IMG/VR virus record: IMGVR_UViG_3300032291_001492
Coordinates: 31,466-95,465 of that record
Direction: 5' to 3' (one strand)
DNA length: 64,000 nucleotides
From: a virus
Shown: one piece after another, positions 30,639-40,123 of the stretch
Layout: every line of letters begins with the position of its first letter
Numbering within the stretch: position 1 is the first letter of the stretch
The notes under the pieces: model-generated
The model's database searches: none
What the model saw: only the letters and a program-made list of their open reading frames with translations
Told to the model about the DNA's origin: nothing
Program-made: the position numbers and the translations under genes

Positions 30639-31861
30639 ACAAAAATTATCTATTAAATGATAGCAAAACGTTTTGTATGTTTCCGTGGGTACATCTAAAT
30701 GTAACTCCCAAAGGTGATATATATCCTTGCTGTAGTAATGACTATACGCAACCCTTCGGAAACACAAAAGAAATAACATTAAAACAGGCATTTAACAGTG
30801 AACCAATGAAGCAATTGCGATTGGACATGTTAAATGACAAACCTAATAAAATATGCAATTTCTGTTACAAGCACGAAGAAGCAGGTCCGCATAGTTTTAG
30901 AAATTACAGTAAAGAACATTTTGGAAAACACTTTGATGAAGTTGTGCCCACTACGTTAGAAGATGGAACTGTTCCTGAATTTAAGATGCATTACTTTGAC
31001 ATTCGTTTTAGTAACATATGTAATTTCAAATGTAGAACATGCGGTAGTGAGTTTAGCAGTCAGTGGGGAGCAGAGATGCGAGCTAATCATGATCCTAAGC
31101 ATCCCATTATTATTCATGCTGATGAAAAAGGTAATTTATTGCGTGAAGTACTAGAACAAGTAGAACACATTGATTTGGCATATTTTGCAGGTGGAGAGCC
31201 CACACTTACCGAAGAGCATTATATAATGCTTGAAGAAATGATACGTAAAGGCCGCACTGACATTACATTACGCTATAACACAAACGCTAGTAATATCAAG
31301 TTTAAAGATTATGATTTACTAGACATGTGGAAGCACTTTAAGAAAATTGAATTGAGTTGCAGTGTTGACCATTATGGTGAACGTGCAGAATGGCTACGTC
31401 ATGGTACTGATTGGGGATTAGTTGAAAGTAATCTGTTAAAGTTCCGTGAATTAGATTATGTTAGTTTTCAAATGAACACTGTATTCAGTATCTTTAACTA
31501 TAGTACAATTGGTGAATTTTATCAGTACTTAAAAGACAAGAATATTATTAGAGCAGAAGATTGGTATCATAGTTTGTACTTGGCAGTACATCCTAGTTAT
31601 TATAGTGCTAAGAGTCTACCCAAAGAATTAAAAATTGAAGCCGCAAAGAAAGCACTTGATTGGGCAGATAAGAATACAGGTGATCATACCTCATTATCAC
31701 GCTTAGTTACTGATGCAGTAAACTTTGCTACAGACGATGACATATGGACTGAAAATAAAGAAACTTTCATGTTGCATACAGGTTCAGGAGATAGAATTCG
31801 TAATGAAAGTTTCTGGAAAACATTCCCTGAATTAAATAAATTGATGGATTTAACGGAGTAA
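30635..31861 (+). CDS. Twitch-type radical SAM protein, 408 aa (third of four)
   Basis: The core motif is C129-x3-C133-x2-C136, with AYFAGGEPTLTEEHYIMLEE downstream. The N-terminal TFCMFPWVHLNVTPKGDIYP is followed by a Cys pair and CNFCYKHE, giving extra cluster ligands. It is clearly homologous along its full length to the preceding gene and more distantly to the next. Adjacent paralogues with intact motifs suggest different substrates or a heteromeric complex rather than decay. It is followed by a 2-nt gap and an ATG with acggag just upstream. Confidence 0.8.
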   Translation: MNKNYLLNDSKTFCMFPWVHLNVTPKGDIYPCCSNDYTQPFGNTKEITLKQAFNSEPMKQLRLDMLNDKPNKICNFCYKHEEAGPHSFRNYSKEHFGKHFDEVVPTTLEDGTVPEFKMHYFDIRFSNICNFKCRTCGSEFSSQWGAEMRANHDPKHPIIIHADEKGNLLREVLEQVEHIDLAYFAGGEPTLTEEHYIMLEEMIRKGRTDITLRYNTNASNIKFKDYDLLDMWKHFKKIELSCSVDHYGERAEWLRHGTDWGLVESNLLKFRELDYVSFQMNTVFSIFNYSTIGEFYQYLKDKNIIRAEDWYHSLYLAVHPSYYSAKSLPKELKIEAAKKALDWADKNTGDHTSLSRLVTDAVNFATDDDIWTENKETFMLHTGSGDRIRNESFWKTFPELNKLMDLTE

Positions 31862-31863
31862 AA

Positions 31864-33135
31864 ATGCAAGACCCAATAGTTGTAGAGAATTTAGTAAAAC
31901 ATGGTAAACACTTTTGTGTATTACCCTGGGTCCACTTTCATTCATGGCCTGATGGCAGAGTTATGCCTTGCTGTGTTGCTGATAGTAATATGCCAGTGGC
32001 TGAGATTAAAAAAGATGAATCTATCATACAAATGGTTAATAGTGAAGATTTCAAAAAAATGCGTACTGCTATGTTAGCTGATGAACCAGTTGAAGCATGT
32101 AAGCGTTGCTATGACCTAGAGTTAATGGGTACTTGGACAATGCGTTTAAGTCATAATAAACGCCGAGGATTAGAGTATGTTAATCATATAAGTGAAATTA
32201 CAGAAGATGATGGTAGTTTGACGGAATTCAAAATGAAATACATGGATTTACGTTTTAGTAATATGTGTAACATGAAGTGCCGTAGTTGTGGTCCTGGCTG
32301 TAGTAGTTTATGGGCACAAGAGTTTATTGATGAACGTGGCGTGGATGTATACGAAGAATATTTTCACACAAAAAAAATTGTAATTAACAAAGCAGAAGAA
32401 ATGGGCTTTATGAATAAATTAAAGCCATATCTAAAAGATGTTACTGAGGTTTATTTTGCTGGTGGTGAAATTATTATCACCCCGGAACATTATGAATGTT
32501 TAGATTATTGGATTGAGAATGGCTTAAACGAACAAGTCGAACTAACATACACAACTAACTTTAGTTCGTTGAAATACAAAGACAAAGATTTAATTGGTTA
32601 TTGGAAGAAATTCCCCCAACTTAAAATATGGGCTAGTTTAGATGCAGAAGGCGCGGTCGCAGAAACTATTCGTAAAGGAACAGATTGGGACAGAATTGTT
32701 AAAAACATCAAAACATTAAAAGAGCAAGTACCACACGCACAGTTTCAAATCACTCCTACTATTAGTATTTGGAATGTGTTTCATTTCCCTGATTTCTTTG
32801 ACTATATGATTGAACAAGGATTTATTGATACAACATCAAGTCCTAGATTTAATCTAGCAACTAATCCATGGTATGCAAATATTATGATATTACCTGTTCA
32901 CGTTAAACGTAGATTAGCAGAGTTATATCGGGTGTATCAAAACAAATATAAAGACAACGTTGATATCTACAATGGTTTTAAGATGATTATATACAACTTA
33001 ACTGTAGGTGAAGAAAACAAAGGTGGAATCTTAGAATTCAAACAGTTTAATGATGAGTTAGATGAATTCAGAGATGAAAAATTAATAGACATTATTCCAG
33101 AATTAAAAGAGGTATATGAATGGGCAAAAAGCTAA
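31864..33135 (+). CDS. Twitch-type radical SAM protein, 423 aa (fourth of four)
   Basis: Core motif C135-x3-C139-x2-C142 (MCNMKCRSC), then an extra cysteine in CGPGC, and 'VYFAGGEIIITPEHY', where the usual GGEP is GGEI. N-terminal FCVLPWVHFHSWPDG, a CC pair and CKRCYDLE supply auxiliary ligands. It overlaps the next radical SAM gene by 16 nt. The GGEP to GGEI change lies in the SAM amino-group binding strand and sets it apart from its paralogues. The function is inferred as peptide or sugar modification by family only. Confidence 0.8.
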   Translation: MQDPIVVENLVKHGKHFCVLPWVHFHSWPDGRVMPCCVADSNMPVAEIKKDESIIQMVNSEDFKKMRTAMLADEPVEACKRCYDLELMGTWTMRLSHNKRRGLEYVNHISEITEDDGSLTEFKMKYMDLRFSNMCNMKCRSCGPGCSSLWAQEFIDERGVDVYEEYFHTKKIVINKAEEMGFMNKLKPYLKDVTEVYFAGGEIIITPEHYECLDYWIENGLNEQVELTYTTNFSSLKYKDKDLIGYWKKFPQLKIWASLDAEGAVAETIRKGTDWDRIVKNIKTLKEQVPHAQFQITPTISIWNVFHFPDFFDYMIEQGFIDTTSSPRFNLATNPWYANIMILPVHVKRRLAELYRVYQNKYKDNVDIYNGFKMIIYNLTVGEENKGGILEFKQFNDELDEFRDEKLIDIIPELKEVYEWAKS

Positions 33136-34094
33136 TCGCAATTGAGGCGCCACAGCCCTATCTTGCAATCACATGGCAAGTTAACAACTATTGCAACTTT
33201 AAATGTAGCTACTGCAATCCTGGTAACTGGGGAGGCACAGATATTAATGACGGTAATTTAGATTTGTATATCAGCAATTTAGCTACCATGATTAATAAGT
33301 ATAAAGCTGCCGGATATAAGAATTTTAAGTTCTTTTTTAGTGGTGGTGAACCTACAGCATGGAAAAACTTTATTCCAATATGTGAATGGATTTACAAAGA
33401 ACTACCACGTGCTACACTAGCAGTTAATACTAATTTAAGTCGCCCATTAGCCTGGTGGGAAAAGCATTATCATTTGTTTGATGATGTTGTTGCCAGTTAT
33501 CATGTTGAATTTAGTGATAAAAGAAGATATGAAGAAAACAGTATTTTCTTGTGTGATAAAGTTAATTATCTTAGCACTAAGATGCTAATGCACGAAGAAA
33601 GATTCTGGGAAGTAGTTGAGTATGGTAATTACTTAAAAACAGTAATGCCAAATTATTTCTTAGAATGGACTCCGTTATTTGATGAGATGAGTGTTAATGC
33701 AGGACCTTGGCAGTACAAAGATCCAACAAAAGAACAATGGTTACGTGAACACACTACTGAAATTCAACAAACTAAACGTAAACCTATGAAGCGAACAACA
33801 CTTACTGTTAGTTATAATAAATACGATGACGGAAGTAATGAAGTTTGTAATAGTAATGAAGTGATTGTAGCAGGTAATAATTTCTTTAGTGGTTGGAATT
33901 GTAATGTAGGTGATGCTATCTTTATTAATCCAGTAGGTGAAATGAGTTTAGCAAGTTGCGGCATGGGCGGTTATGTTGGACATATATTAACTGACATTAA
34001 TCGTGTAGGGCCAAAACAAATTGTATGTGAAAAAGAACATTGTCATTGCGGTACTGATATTATTATTCCTAAATTTATAGGAGAAACAACATGA
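33120..34094 (+). CDS. Short radical SAM protein, 324 aa
   Basis: The motif lies very near the N-terminus, C25-x3-C29-x2-C32 (YCNFKCSYC), with 'FFFSGGEPTAWKNF' as the SAM-binding strand. There is no N-terminal twitch region. The C-terminus carries scattered cysteines (WNCNVGD, ASCGMGG, CEKEHCHCGTD) that could bind a second cluster in SPASM-like order. It belongs to a different radical SAM subfamily from the four genes before it. It overlaps the preceding gene by 16 nt and the next by ATGA. The substrate is unknown. Confidence 0.75.
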   Translation: MGKKLIAIEAPQPYLAITWQVNNYCNFKCSYCNPGNWGGTDINDGNLDLYISNLATMINKYKAAGYKNFKFFFSGGEPTAWKNFIPICEWIYKELPRATLAVNTNLSRPLAWWEKHYHLFDDVVASYHVEFSDKRRYEENSIFLCDKVNYLSTKMLMHEERFWEVVEYGNYLKTVMPNYFLEWTPLFDEMSVNAGPWQYKDPTKEQWLREHTTEIQQTKRKPMKRTTLTVSYNKYDDGSNEVCNSNEVIVAGNNFFSGWNCNVGDAIFINPVGEMSLASCGMGGYVGHILTDINRVGPKQIVCEKEHCHCGTDIIIPKFIGETT

Positions 34095-35410
34095 GTTCCC
34101 CAATACGCATAGCATATAGTTGGATAGGGCCCAGAGGCCCTATGATTAACACAGAGCTACCTAATATATTATCTTTTGCCGCCGTAGCAGAAGGAGCACA
34201 AACAACATCTCGTAACTTTTGGGCAGATGATATATGGTGGAGAATATTCCATGAAAACGGAGATTATGAATTATCTAGCGTATTCGGATTAGATCAACGA
34301 CATACTTTTATATATCCTTTCACATTAACTTGGCGTGTTCCCTTTGCTAATTATTTTTACGGGAATTCAGGAATATTTGAATTTTCTCATACTCCTAATC
34401 ATATTATACATCATGTGCGTAGGAGTAATGGTTATATTTTAATTGATTGTACTGCGGAAGCGTGGGTAGAAGATTCTCATTTGCAATCGATGCATACTTA
34501 TTTTGGTCACTTTAATCATATTCCAATGGGAAAAATTATATATCTTACTGGGTGTATGAATGCAACAGATGTATATGAAAAATTTTGTGAAAAAAATAAT
34601 ATACCAAATAATAGTAAGGATAGAATGAAATTATTTTCTTTTCCTATATCTCAAAGCGGAATCGCAACTAATTTATTTCATCAACCTAATGAACCTGTTT
34701 ATGATGTTGATATTGTCCCTGAGAAATTATTTTTGTGTTGGAACAGAAGATTTCGCAGTCATAGAACATCTCTCGCCTTGGCTCTCGACAAACATGGATT
34801 GGTGGATAGAAGTTATTATAGTATGGGATTAGTAGATCCAGAAGCGACTACCGTAACTTTTCAAAGCACAGTCAATTTATATAACGGTAACAAAGATAAA
34901 ATAACAACAGATGATGTAACTAATTTTGTAAATAAATTACCATTGATAATTGATGGTGAAAATGATATTCATCAAATGTGTCACGACTTTGATGCCGCGG
35001 CCCGCAATTTTTATATCAATAGTTTAGTTAGTATAGTGACCGAAACTAATTTTTCATCCAGAGCATTAACTTTAACTGAAAAATCATTTAAACCATCTAA
35101 AGAAAAACATCCATTTATTATTGTAGGAGTCAAGGGTGCATTAAAATCAATGCGTGAGTTTGGATTTCAGACATTTGGTGAGTTTTGGGATGAATCGTAT
35201 GACGAAGAAGAAAATCCAACAATAAGATTACATAAAATAATAGAAGTTTGTAAAGATATAGGAAATTGGGATAGAGAAAAAATACTCGATTTTAAAAGAA
35301 AAGTAAAACCAATATTAGAGAATAACTATATAATGGTGCAAAGTAACACTGCTAAAGTTGTAGCAGGAAAAATAGAAAATACAATAAGGCAAGGGAAAAA
35401 CTTACTATGA
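34091..35410 (+). CDS. TEK-domain protein, glycosyltransferase-like, 439 aa
   Basis: I do not recognise a named family. Residues about 316-370 hold the pattern 'TETNFSS...LTEKSFKP...HPFIIVG..GALKSMREFGFQTF...WDESYDEEENP'. The same pattern occurs in three other proteins of this operon, at 39176, 40120 and 43181. An earlier conserved block, KLFLCWNRRFRSHRTSLALAL, is matched in the 43181 protein by KKFLCFNKLEREQRLRLIERM. In overall form it recalls nucleotide-sugar binding C-terminal halves of GT-B-like enzymes, but this is inference. It is coupled to both neighbours by ATGA. Confidence 0.55.
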   Translation: MSSPIRIAYSWIGPRGPMINTELPNILSFAAVAEGAQTTSRNFWADDIWWRIFHENGDYELSSVFGLDQRHTFIYPFTLTWRVPFANYFYGNSGIFEFSHTPNHIIHHVRRSNGYILIDCTAEAWVEDSHLQSMHTYFGHFNHIPMGKIIYLTGCMNATDVYEKFCEKNNIPNNSKDRMKLFSFPISQSGIATNLFHQPNEPVYDVDIVPEKLFLCWNRRFRSHRTSLALALDKHGLVDRSYYSMGLVDPEATTVTFQSTVNLYNGNKDKITTDDVTNFVNKLPLIIDGENDIHQMCHDFDAAARNFYINSLVSIVTETNFSSRALTLTEKSFKPSKEKHPFIIVGVKGALKSMREFGFQTFGEFWDESYDEEENPTIRLHKIIEVCKDIGNWDREKILDFKRKVKPILENNYIMVQSNTAKVVAGKIENTIRQGKNLL

Positions 35411-36384
35411 AAAAAATATTAGTATGTGGTGCAGGTGGATTCATTGGCTCTCACCTAGTAGAAAAATTAAAAGAACAAGGTAACTATGTTATAGGAGTTG
35501 ACTTGCATTACCCATTGTATAGTTCAACTAAAGCTGATGTATTTTATCTAATGGATTTGCGTGAACAAGAAAATGTTCGTAAATTAATTACACGTGATAT
35601 TGATGAAATTTATCAACTAGCCGCAGACATGGGCGGAGCAGGATATATTTTTACAGGTGAGCATGATGCTGACATTATGCATAACAGTTGTCAAATTAAT
35701 TTGAATGTACTAGATGCAATGGTTAAAGCTAACGTAAAGAAAGTGTTTTATAGTTCAAGCGCATGTATGTATCCGAGTCATAATCAGGAAGATCCTGATA
35801 ATCCATTGATGGCAGAAGATAGTGCATACCCGGCTAATCCAGATAGTGAGTACGGCTGGGAAAAACTATTTAGTGAACGTTTGTATATGACATATGCTAA
35901 GAACTATGGATTTGATGTACGTATTGCAAGATTTCATAATATTTTCGGGCCGCATGGTTCATGGGATAACGGTAAAGAAAAAGCACCGGCGGCGTTATGT
36001 CGTAAAGTAGCACTATGCAAAGATGGTGGAGTTGTTGATGTTTGGGGTCCTGGAAATCAAACTCGTAGTTTCTTATTCATTGACGAATGTGTTGAAGGTA
36101 TACAGCGTATTATGAATAGCAATTATACTAAGCCAGTTAATCTAGGAAGTACTAGAATGATTAGTATTAATGACTTAGTAAAATTAATTGCATTATTGAA
36201 CGGAAAGAATATTGATATTCGCAATATTGATGGACCTCGCGGTGTTATGGGTCGTAACAGTGATAACAAATTAATTAAAGAAGTTATAGGTTGGGTACCA
36301 GACGAAGATTTAGAATCTGGCTTGATTAAAACTTATAAATGGATTGATGAACAGATTCAATTAGGACTGAAGGATGCGGCATGA
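35407..36384 (+). CDS. GDP-mannose 3,5-epimerase-like NAD-dependent epimerase, 325 aa
   Basis: A full-length extended SDR enzyme. GAGGFIGSHL near residue 8 binds NAD, the SSSACMYP block carries the catalytic Ser/Cys region, and Y149-x3-K153 (YGWEK) is the catalytic pair. The 'ADMGGAGYIF' loop and 'SSSACMYP' with an active-site Cys are typical of GDP-mannose 3,5-epimerases, which turn GDP-mannose into GDP-L-galactose or GDP-gulose. A related NDP-sugar epimerase cannot be excluded. Length matches the family. It supplies an activated sugar, fitting the glycosyltransferase-like genes around it. Both junctions are ATGA overlaps. Confidence 0.8.
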   Translation: MKKILVCGAGGFIGSHLVEKLKEQGNYVIGVDLHYPLYSSTKADVFYLMDLREQENVRKLITRDIDEIYQLAADMGGAGYIFTGEHDADIMHNSCQINLNVLDAMVKANVKKVFYSSSACMYPSHNQEDPDNPLMAEDSAYPANPDSEYGWEKLFSERLYMTYAKNYGFDVRIARFHNIFGPHGSWDNGKEKAPAALCRKVALCKDGGVVDVWGPGNQTRSFLFIDECVEGIQRIMNSNYTKPVNLGSTRMISINDLVKLIALLNGKNIDIRNIDGPRGVMGRNSDNKLIKEVIGWVPDEDLESGLIKTYKWIDEQIQLGLKDAA

Positions 36385-37265
36385 AGAAATATATAATAGG
36401 ATTAGGTTGTAGCTGGACACAAGGCGAGGGTGGATATCCAGAAGAAATATGGAAACAATATAATGGAAGCCCTCAAAGAGCATTGCGTTGCAAAGATGAT
36501 TATCATATTAGGCACTATGAACATGAAAACAGTTGGGTTAACGTTTTGTGCCGCGACTATTTCAATGATTACACTCCGGTCAACTTAGGTGTTAAGGGTA
36601 TTGGTAATAGGGCGGCAGTTCATCAGTTACATTTTTGTGATGTAATTGATTGGGAGAACAGTGAAGGCATTATTGTTTTAATGTTGAGTGGATTTGAAAG
36701 GTTTGATTTCTTCCAACAACAACCTAAACGTAACGAAGGCAATGATAACAAATACAGCACTCCGGGTGAGTTTGCACATCATAAGTGGCGCACAGCATGG
36801 CCTATACCCAATCAGGGCGGGGAAGAAGCACCACTATACACTGTGTACAGTGATATGTTATGGAGTGAACAATTTGTTGCGTGTGAACAAATGATGGCTC
36901 TTTTAGATGCACAAACATTTGCCAAAGCACATGGATTCAAACTAGTAGTTGCAAATGGGTTTAATCAACGACGAGAAGGTATAAAAACTTATTTACGAAA
37001 CAATGCAGGAAGTTTAACTGACAAATTTAATTGGGATTCTTACATACATCATACTACGGATTATTCCGCATTTGTAGAAAAGCTAGTTCGACTAGATGGA
37101 CTTATTCCTGCTCGTAATTGGGATAGATTCCATTCATTCTATAGTCAACGTGATTGGCCTGCTAAATATCTTACAAACTGTGAAGGTGCACATCCTACCC
37201 TTGAGGGTTATAAAGTAATAGGAAGTGAACTCGCACAATTTATAAGATTGCGTGGTTATGTCTAA
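36381..37265 (+). CDS. SGNH-hydrolase-like protein, 294 aa
   Basis: The N-terminus, IIGLGCSWTQGEGG, carries a Ser in a block I-like GCSxT context. A later NLGVKGIGNRAAV gives a block II-like Gly/Asn. The C-terminal GAHPTLEGYKVIG resembles block V, with the His that completes the triad. SGNH enzymes are esterases or acyltransferases acting on glycans and lipids. Two other proteins in the operon, at 41205 and 47352, share the GCSxT start. Removing or adding acyl groups on sugars would fit the locus, but the reaction is not proven. It overlaps the next gene by 8 nt. Confidence 0.6.
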   Translation: MKKYIIGLGCSWTQGEGGYPEEIWKQYNGSPQRALRCKDDYHIRHYEHENSWVNVLCRDYFNDYTPVNLGVKGIGNRAAVHQLHFCDVIDWENSEGIIVLMLSGFERFDFFQQQPKRNEGNDNKYSTPGEFAHHKWRTAWPIPNQGGEEAPLYTVYSDMLWSEQFVACEQMMALLDAQTFAKAHGFKLVVANGFNQRREGIKTYLRNNAGSLTDKFNWDSYIHHTTDYSAFVEKLVRLDGLIPARNWDRFHSFYSQRDWPAKYLTNCEGAHPTLEGYKVIGSELAQFIRLRGYV

Positions 37266-39183
37266 AAAAATAATTAGTTTTGTAAATCCAAATTTTCAGC
37301 AAGGCCCTAAAGAATTTAATGCATATTATCTTCCGTATAGCCCTGCTGTCCTATGGTCATACGTAGCACAATTTGAAAACATTACTAAAGAATATGAATT
37401 GGGTGAATTCATTTGGCGTAGAGATTTAATTGAAGAAGCAGTAGCTAGACTAAAAGATCATGCAATTGTTGGATTCAGTACATATATTTGGAATCGTAGT
37501 TATAATACTGTGTTAGCACGTGAATTAAAAAAGGCTAATCCAAACATTCTTATTCTTGCAGGTGGACCAGAGTACCCTATTGAGAAACCACACTTTTTTA
37601 AAACATACCCATTCATTGATATTTGTGCTAAGTTAGAAGGAGAAAAATCATTCAAAAAGATTCTTGAACACTTCTTAACAGATAAAGACTATACATCTAT
37701 TCCTGGCTTGTTAATTAACAATAACGGAGAGACAATCGATACAGGCGATGCTATACGTATTGACGATTTGGATACAATACCTAGTCCATACTTAACTGAT
37801 GTATTCAAAAGTCTCATGGAAAAACATCCAGAGATACGTTGGAATGCTACACTAGAAACAAACAGAGGTTGTCCATATGCTTGTACTTTTTGCGACTGGG
37901 GTTCACTAACATATAACAAAGTTAAAAAGTTTAACCTTGAACGTGTATATGAAGAACTAGAGTGGATCGGAAAGAACCAATGTGACTTTGTTAGTTTGAC
38001 TGATGCTAACTTTGGTATCTTCCCTGAACGTGACAGCATGATTGCTGATAAACTAATTGCTGTTCAAAAAGAATATAACAATCCTAAAGCATATACAATT
38101 GCATGGGCAAAGAATCAAAAACGTGAAGTAGTAGAGATTGTACGTAAATTAATTTATGAAGGTGGCAGTAAGATGGGTCTTAATCTGTCTGTGCAGTCTA
38201 TGGATGATAATGTACTTGAGATTATCAAACGCAAGAATTTAGAAATGAATAAGATCACCGAAGTCTTTGAGATGTGCGAAGAATATAATATCCCGTTATA
38301 TACTGAATTAATTTTAGGCTTGCCCGGTGAAACATTAGAAACTTGGAAAGATAATTTCTACAAGTTATATAAAGCAGGCAATCATACTGGTATCACTGTT
38401 TATCAAGCACAACTACTAGAAAACGCTGAAATGAATTTGTTACAGCGTAAGTTGTATAAACTAGAAGGTCAGATTGTATATGATTATCTGGTCGGTACAT
38501 ATAATGAACACGAATTAAAAGAGGGTATTGAAGTTATTGTTTCAACAAAAGATTTACCATTTGACAAAATGGTTGATGCTCAAATCTTTAGTTGGTTTAT
38601 GAACACGTTTCACATTAACGGTATTACTAACTATATCAGTCGATTTTTGTTCAAATATTCAAATATAGAATATGAAACATTCTATGGTAAACTTTTAGAA
38701 CACATTGAAAAAGATGATTGGTTTCTAAATGAAACAAAACGTATCAGAGAGCATTATAGTAATTGGAGTAAGTACGGCAGAATAGACCATGAACCTATTC
38801 AGGGTATGGAAATTCATGGCTGGAACTTAATTCATAGCACGTTGATTAACTTGCATGGTCAAGGTAAACACGAACATGTATTCAATATTATACGTGACTT
38901 TACAAAACAATTTAATCTACCAGAAGATATTTTTGAAGAATTAATGAAGTTCCAAAGTACTTTCTTAGTTGACCACAATAAGATACAACAGTATCCTCAA
39001 GTATTAGAGTTTAACCATGACATTATGGGTTATATTCAAACTGGTATGGAACTAAACAATCCTGTTAAGTATGAATTTGATTTTCCAGAAGATAAAGATA
39101 TGAGTTTACAAAGATTCTGTGAACAGATATTCTTTGCTAGAAGAAGAAATTTTGGTAAATCATGGGTGACTAAGAATGCCTAA
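37258..39183 (+). CDS. B12-binding-type radical SAM protein, 642 aa
   Basis: Residues about 1-165 form a cobalamin-binding-like Rossmann domain (PYSPAVLWSYV, VGFSTYIWNRSY, ILILAGGPEYP, CAKLEGEKSF). This is followed by the radical SAM core with C205-x3-C209-x2-C212 (GCPYACTFC) and a TIM-barrel segment with ELILGLPGETLETW. Members of this class often carry out methylations or ring rearrangements. The usual DxHxxG cobalamin loop is not evident, so B12 binding is uncertain. I chose the ATG at 37258 over a GTG at 37252. The C-terminal 200 residues are unrecognised. Confidence 0.8.
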   Translation: MSKKIISFVNPNFQQGPKEFNAYYLPYSPAVLWSYVAQFENITKEYELGEFIWRRDLIEEAVARLKDHAIVGFSTYIWNRSYNTVLARELKKANPNILILAGGPEYPIEKPHFFKTYPFIDICAKLEGEKSFKKILEHFLTDKDYTSIPGLLINNNGETIDTGDAIRIDDLDTIPSPYLTDVFKSLMEKHPEIRWNATLETNRGCPYACTFCDWGSLTYNKVKKFNLERVYEELEWIGKNQCDFVSLTDANFGIFPERDSMIADKLIAVQKEYNNPKAYTIAWAKNQKREVVEIVRKLIYEGGSKMGLNLSVQSMDDNVLEIIKRKNLEMNKITEVFEMCEEYNIPLYTELILGLPGETLETWKDNFYKLYKAGNHTGITVYQAQLLENAEMNLLQRKLYKLEGQIVYDYLVGTYNEHELKEGIEVIVSTKDLPFDKMVDAQIFSWFMNTFHINGITNYISRFLFKYSNIEYETFYGKLLEHIEKDDWFLNETKRIREHYSNWSKYGRIDHEPIQGMEIHGWNLIHSTLINLHGQGKHEHVFNIIRDFTKQFNLPEDIFEELMKFQSTFLVDHNKIQQYPQVLEFNHDIMGYIQTGMELNNPVKYEFDFPEDKDMSLQRFCEQIFFARRRNFGKSWVTKNA

Positions 39184-40123
39184 AAAATATTACACCTCAA
39201 TAAATGGTTTTAATTTTAAGGAAATATTAAACACTGATGCAAGTGAAATTGTTTTACTAAGTGAGACTGAGTGGGAAATTAATATTCCTAAGTATTTTTT
39301 AGACGAACTAAAAGTCCCGTTGACTATTGTGTTAGGATCGTTTAATTGCAAATACTATGATGAAAGATATAAGAATATCAATGTAGAATATTGGGATACT
39401 CATTGGCTAGGTTGGTCATTGATGCAACTTAAAAATGAACACTGGTTTAAAACATATAAATCTAAAACTGAGTTTAAACACCCTTTTATATCATTAAACA
39501 ATAGAAGTCACATACATCGTTGTGTATTCATTGATGAGTTAGCAAAACAAAACTTAGTTGACAAGGGTGTAGTTACTTGGATTAAACATTTAAATGAAAA
39601 TTCAAATTATTCTTATCAATATTTTGATAATCAAATTAGAAAACTTGATGATGACTTTCAAACACAATTAAACAGTTTTATTATACCTCAAGAGTTCCAT
39701 GATTCGTTTTTCCATGTAGTTACTGAAGCAACATGTGTAACACCTTTCTTAACTGAAAAAACAGCGATTCCTTTATTACTAAAGAAACCTTTTACGATAA
39801 TAGGGTCACAATATTATAATCAAAAACTTACTGAATTGGGTTTTAAATTATATGATGAATTGATTGATTATGAATATGATAGCGTACAGGACTTACATGA
39901 ACGATCCAGATTGTTTGTGAACAACATACATAGTATTGTGAATTGTAATTCTATAGAAATGTATGAAGTGTTAAAGCCTAAAATTGAGTTCAATTATAAT
40001 CGTGCTTTAGAGATTATTAACGATACTAATTTTATTCCTGATACTATAAAAGAACGACATGGTTCTGGCGCAAATGATTTAATAGTAGATGGTAGATACG
40101 AAGTATTGATGAGGAGTATATGA
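39176..40123 (+). CDS. TEK-domain protein, 315 aa
   Basis: The signature region at residues about 182-235 reads 'VVTEATCVTPFLTEKTAIPLLLKKPFTIIGSQ...LTELGFKLYDELIDYEYD'. The next gene shares this architecture and also an N-terminal stretch, 'HPFISLNNRSHIHRCVFIDELAKQNLVDKGVVTW', matched there by 'YPYITLNNISKLHRSLVMDLLAKHNLIDVGAIAW' (compare in parts). The two are therefore tandem paralogues. There is no signal peptide and no DxD metal motif at the expected place. I do not know its function; a transferase acting in the surface-modification pathway is the working guess. It overlaps neighbours by 8 and 4 nt. Confidence 0.5.
   Translation: MPKKYYTSINGFNFKEILNTDASEIVLLSETEWEINIPKYFLDELKVPLTIVLGSFNCKYYDERYKNINVEYWDTHWLGWSLMQLKNEHWFKTYKSKTEFKHPFISLNNRSHIHRCVFIDELAKQNLVDKGVVTWIKHLNENSNYSYQYFDNQIRKLDDDFQTQLNSFIIPQEFHDSFFHVVTEATCVTPFLTEKTAIPLLLKKPFTIIGSQYYNQKLTELGFKLYDELIDYEYDSVQDLHERSRLFVNNIHSIVNCNSIEMYEVLKPKIEFNYNRALEIINDTNFIPDTIKERHGSGANDLIVDGRYEVLMRSI

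Noticed and set aside
37252-37257. GTG start for the radical SAM gene at 37252
   Set aside because: The ATG at 37258 gives the natural 'MSKKIISF' start and a typical short overlap with the gene before.
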